Below, piece by piece: positions 59,429 through 64,000 of a stretch of 64,000 nucleotides of DNA. Within the stretch, counting starts at the first letter, position 1, and the number at the start of each line of letters is the position of its first letter. Origin of the DNA: Puia dinghuensis (GTDB lineage Bacteria > Bacteroidota > Bacteroidia > Chitinophagales > Chitinophagaceae). Under the pieces are notes generated by a model. The model was given only the letters and a program-made list of their open reading frames with translations, ran no database searches and was not told the DNA's origin. The position numbers were made by a program, and so were the translations under genes. The stretch covers positions 1,717,335-1,781,334 of the forward strand of contig NZ_BMJC01000001.1 of NCBI RefSeq assembly GCF_014642875.1. Direction: 5' to 3'.

Positions 59429-62400
59429 CTACCGCCCCGCCGCCAACGCGCGAATCGCACCATCATTCAACGCCTCCGCCCACACCTGCACCTTATCGAG
59501 CAAACCTTTGAATACCCGCTCCCCCGGAAACTCCTCATTCCGTCCCAACACCCATCTATTCGCCACCGACAAATTCACCCGCTCGGCTACACGTGTCCTT
59601 CCCTTCAATTCCCCATCGATATAAACCTTCAACCCATCCCCCGTACAAACTCCGGCAATATGATGCCAATGCCCAAACCAGTCCGCCGGCAGATCGACCG
59701 TACAATCCCCCCGGCCCCAACCACCCGCAAAAAAACTAAGCCGGCGGTTATCCTGCACCTGCAGTACATGATGGTCCCCCTTTGTTAAGATATCAACCAA
59801 CCCCTCCCCTGGCGACACCGGATAAACCCAGGCCGCCATCGTAATGGTCTCACCCATGGTGTCCAGCGAAGGCGCAGGCGCAACCTCCACATACCGATCT
59901 CCACCCGAACCCACCATCCTCGCCACATTGTCATAACCCGATCGATCGACCATCAAACTATCTTGCAACGACAAGGACAACAACAACGATCCCATCGCAT
60001 CTCGGAACACCTTAAATACCACCCTTTGCGAACCCACCCTCACCTCTCGTAAACCCGGACTCGATACGACCCAATCCACAGCAACCCGCCGCTTCTCTCC
60101 CGGCTGCAACGTCAATGTGTCGGTCCTCACCGGTCGTCCTTCGCCTGTATCCACCGCAATACGATATACATGCGCCACCCCGTCGATATTCTGCACACAA
60201 TAACTCCCCGACTGCCGTTCACCCACGCGAACCAGCGGCCGCACAGCTAGCTCCTTGATCACCGGCTCCGCCGAACCCCTGCCCACTACTTCCACATGCC
60301 GTTCCATCCCCTCTATCTCCAAAACATTCTTTCCTTCCGCGTAAAGCCGGCAATCCATCGAATCCTCCACCATATCACCCGCCGCCACCAGACAGTTCTT
60401 TCGCTCGTACTCCCGGCCATTCACCTTCAACACGACGATCGCTGTCCCAAGGCTGCCCATATTCCGGATAGTAAATCTCACCTTGAATAATTCATCAGGC
60501 GCCACCTTCTCTTTCGACACCTTCATCCCGGAAAAAACAAACGCCGGCTTCCCTTCTTCCGCCGGACCCTCTACCGAGCTGTCGCCCACACCAAACATCA
60601 TTTCCCCTCCCTTTCGAATAACCGAATCTGCCAAAACCAATCGATCATAGCCCCTTCCATTCGTCGCATTGATCACAAACATCCGTCCATCAGCCAAATG
60701 CAGGCTCACCTTATGAAACAATGGCGCCCCGATAGTATATTCCGGTCGGCCCGGACAAAAGGGAAAGAACCCCATCGCACTAAAAACATACCAGCTCGAA
60801 AAAGCCCCCAGGTCGTCATTGCCGGGCAAGCCACCGGGCGAAGCAGAAAAACGCCCATCCCTAAACGCAGCTACCCATTCCAGGGTCTTTCCCGGTGCCC
60901 CCGCATAGTTGAAGAGGTACGGCACATGAAACACCGTCTCATTGTCAAAGACAATCGCTCCACTCGCCAAGGCGGAGTCCAGCCGCCTGACAAACTCCTG
61001 CCTTCCACCCAGCAGGTTGATGAGGTCTTCCGGATGCTGTGGAACGAAATAGGTATACGCCCACTGGTCCCCCTCCTTATAACCGCTCGTCCCCGGCTGC
61101 CGAAAAAACCGGTCACCCTCACGGGGCAAAAAGAACAGCTCAGACGCATCAAACAGGTTGCGATAGTTATAACCCGCCTGTCGCAACGCAGAATGATCAT
61201 GACGCGCTACATCCGCCGCAAAGGCGCTTATCGCCCAATCATCATAAGCATATTCTACCGTCCTGGTTACCGACTCCGGGTAGGTACGCGGCACATACCC
61301 CAACCGGCCATACACCTCCCTATCAACCGGCCGATAAGGTGCATCTATAGTGCCTTTACGCATGGCTTTGTAAGCCTCCGCCGGATCAAAACCTCTTATT
61401 CCTTTAAGATAAGCGTCTGCAATGATCGGGATGCTGTGATTTCCCGTCATCGCCTCGGCAGGAAGATAACCCGTCTGCCGGTAAACATCCAACATCGACA
61501 GGATAATATCACGCTCTACCCCGGGAAACAACAAGGTCAGCAAAGGCTGCTGGCTCCGGAAGCTGTCCCAGGGCGAAAACCCGCCATATTCGGACGCCCC
61601 CGTTGCCTGGTGGACAAGCCCGTCTCTCCCCCGGTATTTCCCATCCGCATCGGAAATGATCCACGGCAGCAGCAAGGAATGATACAGCGCGGTATAGAAT
61701 ATCGTTTTGTCCACCGCATGCTCATCCTCCACTTCCACTATCGACAAGGCCTTTCGCCATTTGTCCCACGTCTGCTGCTCCACCTCGTCGAACCTATGCC
61801 GCTCACCCGCGGCCCGAAAATTTGCTTCTGCTCCCACAGCACCCAACGTACTGACGGCAATCGCAATCTCGACAACCGTAGCCCGGCCGGTATCCGACAC
61901 AAACGTCAACACCTTACCCTCACCCATCTTCTCTTCCCTGACAATCGCCCGGCTAAAATGCAATACGGCCACCCCATCCAATCCCCCGACAAACAACCTT
62001 GGCGCCACACCCTCCGGGAAGGTGCAGCGCATCCAGCCCACCCGCTCAGACGCCGTCGTCTCCACCGTAGTATTATTGTCCCTGAACAAGACCCGATAGT
62101 ATCCCGGCCGTGCCACCTCATCTTCATGCAGAAAAGCCCTCGGCATAAGTCCATTAACTACCGGCATCATCCTCCCCCTTCCCGCCGAACCACCCGGCCA
62201 GCCGCTCATATGCCCGATACAACTAAACCAGGCTATCGAATCATCAGCATGATCATAACCACCTTCTGCCCGCGTCTCAGGCGTCATCTGCACAAACCCC
62301 CAGGGGGCTACCGCACCGGGATAAGTGCCACCCTCATTCCCCCATTTGGTAACCACATCGCTCTTGGCAGTCCCGATCATCGGGTCCACATAATCCATTA

Positions 62401-64000
62401 CACCTTTGCCTGTCGAATAAACCGCCAGCCGCCTCCCCGCAACCGTCTCCTTCCGTACGGTCACACTGTCGGGCCTGCGGCCATCTTCATCATAGATCAC
62501 CAATTCATTCGCTCCCGCCTTCAACCAGCATTCAGGAATATAAAGCCCGGGAGCCGGCGTCTTCTCCGGATACCGTCCAAGGTTATGCCCATTCACCCAC
62601 ACCGACCCATGCCCCAGTCCATCGACATGCACCCGGAAGATGGGATGCTCACCACGCTCCCCATAACGGGGCACCCGAAACTCCGATCGATAATAACATG
62701 GTACCCCCGGCTGTCCACTATCTAGCGGTAACCAATCAACGATCTCCCCTGGCTCTGCAATTCCTCCACGCATCCGCCACCCCGTTATCTCCTGCGAACC
62801 GGAAAAGTAATGCACCCGCACCGGCCGGTCGATCCCCCCTTCATTCGAATAATTTTCGATAAATACCGTCAGCACCAACGGCCGCTGCAGAGTATCCAAT
62901 CGATCGAGGTTCACCCGAAAAGGAATATTCCACCCTTCGTGCCGCAACAGCATATGCCCATTGAGAAATATAGTCGCATTCTCATCCGTACTCCTGAAAT
63001 CCAACACCCCACTGTTAGCCCCCGCCGGCGGCTCGGGCAATACCACCCCAAACCACCCAAAACCCTCCTTCCTGTCAAAAGCATCATCCCCTATTTTATA
63101 ATCGCTCCAACCAGTTGCATCCTCCAACGGCACCCGCACATCACCCGGCCCCGCCGCCCGTAAGAATCTCCAGCCCGCCAGCATTCCACCCGACGGCGCT
63201 CCCCGCTCCAACCGCACCTCACCACCAAGCCCCTTGGGGTCCGCATCCTCCATCGACCCCAAAAAACCGGCAAGCTTATCCCGCCCGTCATGCGCCGTAA
63301 AGACCGCAATCGTATGCTCGCCCTTCGTCAACCGCAGCGGTGCCTCCCCTTCATGCAAATTCACTACCCCCGCAACCGCTCCATCCACAAACACAGTCGC
63401 CCGATCGCCCCCCTGCATCCGTAACGTATAGTCTCCATTGACATCGATCCGCACAATAGCACGATACCAGGCATCCGGCGTAACATTACCATCAGCACCC
63501 ATTTGCAAAGGCCGCTCACTATGCAGCCAATCCCGATCGTCAAAACCCACAGCCGCCGGCTCACCTGCCACCTTCTGCCGCCACGGCGATAATAGCACCA
63601 CCGAATCCACGCGGGCAACCGCCGCCATATCACCTCGAGCCGCCGAAACCGCGGAAGCCCTCGTCTCCGACCGCAACACCCATTCTTCACCTGCCGCCCC
63701 ATAGCACCTCAACAGCCCCCCGGGCTCCTCGCCGCCAAACGTCTCCGTCCCAACGGAAAACATCTTCCCTCGCATTCGCACATCCCCGACATAATCAGCC
63801 CCACAAACAACATAATGCTTGCCACCCGATTCGACAAACCAGGTCTGATCCGCCATCCGCCTGCTCACCACCAACACCCGCAGCGTCTCATCACCCGCCC
63901 GGATCACCACCTCCACCGGCGCCGCCGACACTACCGTATCCAATTTCTTCGACCTCCCGCCGGCAATAAATTCCAACCTTACCGGGCGACCTTCCTCACC
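59429..64000 (-). CDS. multimodular glycosidase: GH35-type C-terminal region, GH92 alpha-mannosidase, CARDB-like and LamG-like domains (5' end outside window)
   Basis: The frame stays open to the window end, so this is the C-terminal part of a larger protein, at least 1,523 codons here. Counting from the Leu codon at 63974-63976 as residue 1: about 1-520 match the beta-sandwich domains of GH35 beta-galactosidases (ENYSNEGGID, GLGHGSVWVNGHNLGRYPEK, LYIPECWLKAGANELVIYDEDG). About 526-1145 are a GH92 exo-alpha-mannosidase (DYVDPMIGTAKSD, GGTYPGAVAPWGFVQMTPETR, GNHSIPIIADAYLKGI, SPGGLPGNDDLGAFSSWYVF). A CARDB-like stretch follows (about 1149-1240), then a LamG-like lectin fold (about 1330-1515, SLDTMGETITMAAWVYPV, DWFGHWHHIAGVCTGDGLKVYIDG). 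The GH35 catalytic barrel should lie beyond base 64000. Together these would act on galactose- and mannose-containing glycans. Confidence 0.85.
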   Translation of the reverse strand, partial: GEEGRPVRLEFIAGGRSKKLDTVVSAAPVEVVIRAGDETLRVLVVSRRMADQTWFVESGGKHYVVCGADYVGDVRMRGKMFSVGTETFGGEEPGGLLRCYGAAGEEWVLRSETRASAVSAARGDMAAVARVDSVVLLSPWRQKVAGEPAAVGFDDRDWLHSERPLQMGADGNVTPDAWYRAIVRIDVNGDYTLRMQGGDRATVFVDGAVAGVVNLHEGEAPLRLTKGEHTIAVFTAHDGRDKLAGFLGSMEDADPKGLGGEVRLERGAPSGGMLAGWRFLRAAGPGDVRVPLEDATGWSDYKIGDDAFDRKEGFGWFGVVLPEPPAGANSGVLDFRSTDENATIFLNGHMLLRHEGWNIPFRVNLDRLDTLQRPLVLTVFIENYSNEGGIDRPVRVHYFSGSQEITGWRMRGGIAEPGEIVDWLPLDSGQPGVPCYYRSEFRVPRYGERGEHPIFRVHVDGLGHGSVWVNGHNLGRYPEKTPAPGLYIPECWLKAGANELVIYDEDGRRPDSVTVRKETVAGRRLAVYSTGKGVMDYVDPMIGTAKSDVVTKWGNEGGTYPGAVAPWGFVQMTPETRAEGGYDHADDSIAWFSCIGHMSGWPGGSAGRGRMMPVVNGLMPRAFLHEDEVARPGYYRVLFRDNNTTVETTASERVGWMRCTFPEGVAPRLFVGGLDGVAVLHFSRAIVREEKMGEGKVLTFVSDTGRATVVEIAIAVSTLGAVGAEANFRAAGERHRFDEVEQQTWDKWRKALSIVEVEDEHAVDKTIFYTALYHSLLLPWIISDADGKYRGRDGLVHQATGASEYGGFSPWDSFRSQQPLLTLLFPGVERDIILSMLDVYRQTGYLPAEAMTGNHSIPIIADAYLKGIRGFDPAEAYKAMRKGTIDAPYRPVDREVYGRLGYVPRTYPESVTRTVEYAYDDWAISAFAADVARHDHSALRQAGYNYRNLFDASELFFLPREGDRFFRQPGTSGYKEGDQWAYTYFVPQHPEDLINLLGGRQEFVRRLDSALASGAIVFDNETVFHVPYLFNYAGAPGKTLEWVAAFRDGRFSASPGGLPGNDDLGAFSSWYVFSAMGFFPFCPGRPEYTIGAPLFHKVSLHLADGRMFVINATNGRGYDRLVLADSVIRKGGEMMFGVGDSSVEGPAEEGKPAFVFSGMKVSKEKVAPDELFKVRFTIRNMGSLGTAIVVLKVNGREYERKNCLVAAGDMVEDSMDCRLYAEGKNVLEIEGMERHVEVVGRGSAEPVIKELAVRPLVRVGERQSGSYCVQNIDGVAHVYRIAVDTGEGRPVRTDTLTLQPGEKRRVAVDWVVSSPGLREVRVGSQRVVFKVFRDAMGSLLLSLSLQDSLMVDRSGYDNVARMVGSGGDRYVEVAPAPSLDTMGETITMAAWVYPVSPGEGLVDILTKGDHHVLQVQDNRRLSFFAGGWGRGDCTVDLPADWFGHWHHIAGVCTGDGLKVYIDGELKGRTRVAERVNLSVANRWVLGRNEEFPGERVFKGLLDKVQVWAEALNDGAIRALAAGR

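Noticed and set aside
1-64000. tRNA, rRNA, CRISPR array or prophage
   Set aside because: No cloverleaf-like sequence with a CCA-end context, no rRNA signature, no regularly spaced repeats and no phage structural genes were recognised by eye.

Overview
The window comes from a Bacteroidota chromosome, most likely family Chitinophagaceae. The signs are Por-type (T9SS) C-terminal sorting domains, promoters of the form TTTG-N19/20-TAnnTTTG, a DAHP synthase fused to chorismate mutase, a HisKA_2/LytTR two-component pair, a DUF5020 outer-membrane protein, bacillithiol synthesis (BshB1) and moderately high GC. No rRNA, tRNA, CRISPR array, prophage or complete insertion sequence was seen. The content is mostly core metabolism with a few accessory islands.

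Layout. 1-2.4 kb: envelope genes (rlpA, an L,D-transpeptidase lipoprotein). 2.4-11.9 kb: a minus-strand aromatic amino acid supercluster (pheA, aminotransferase, tyrA, then a DEAD-box helicase, then DAHP synthase/chorismate mutase, aroB, aroA, aroC). 11.9-16.5 kb: cell-wall recycling (GlcNAc-type kinase, murQ) and an S41 protease. 16.5-24.1 kb: an ECF sigma factor with a membrane partner, and two T9SS-exported proteins flanking tex. 24.2-30.3 kb: a cystathionine beta-synthase-like enzyme, an AT-rich gap, a BtuF-like protein with an unrecognised kinase-like protein, and adjacent class II and class I aldolases. 30.3-39.3 kb: a two-component system, an outer-membrane barrel, a YCF48-like protein, smc and a universal stress protein. 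39.2-40.2 kb: a gutted methyltransferase pseudogene and a DUF6364/PIN toxin-antitoxin pair. 40.2-45.9 kb: agmatine to putrescine (aguA, aguB), a desaturase, bshB1 and lpd. 46-52.4 kb: mixed envelope and enzyme genes. 52.4-56.5 kb: modABC and an AbiE toxin-antitoxin pair. 56.6-59.4 kb: a siderophore-interacting protein, an AraC regulator and a FAD oxidoreductase. 59.4-64 kb: the 3' part of a very large glycosidase joining GH35-type, GH92, CARDB-like and LamG-like regions.

The most notable element is at 11,663-11,851 on the minus strand, upstream of pheA. It has a consensus promoter, a 30-codon leader peptide with a run of ten consecutive Phe/Tyr codons, an 8-bp antiterminator pairing and a mutually exclusive terminator with a T-tract. 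This is the architecture of ribosome-mediated attenuation, here placed to sense both Phe and Tyr for a combined Phe/Tyr operon. Also notable are a family of small hairpin repeats near 11.6, 13.3 and 16.0 kb, palindromic operator candidates in front of both toxin-antitoxin operons, the internally deleted methyltransferase, the kinase-like orphan and the giant glycosidase fusion.
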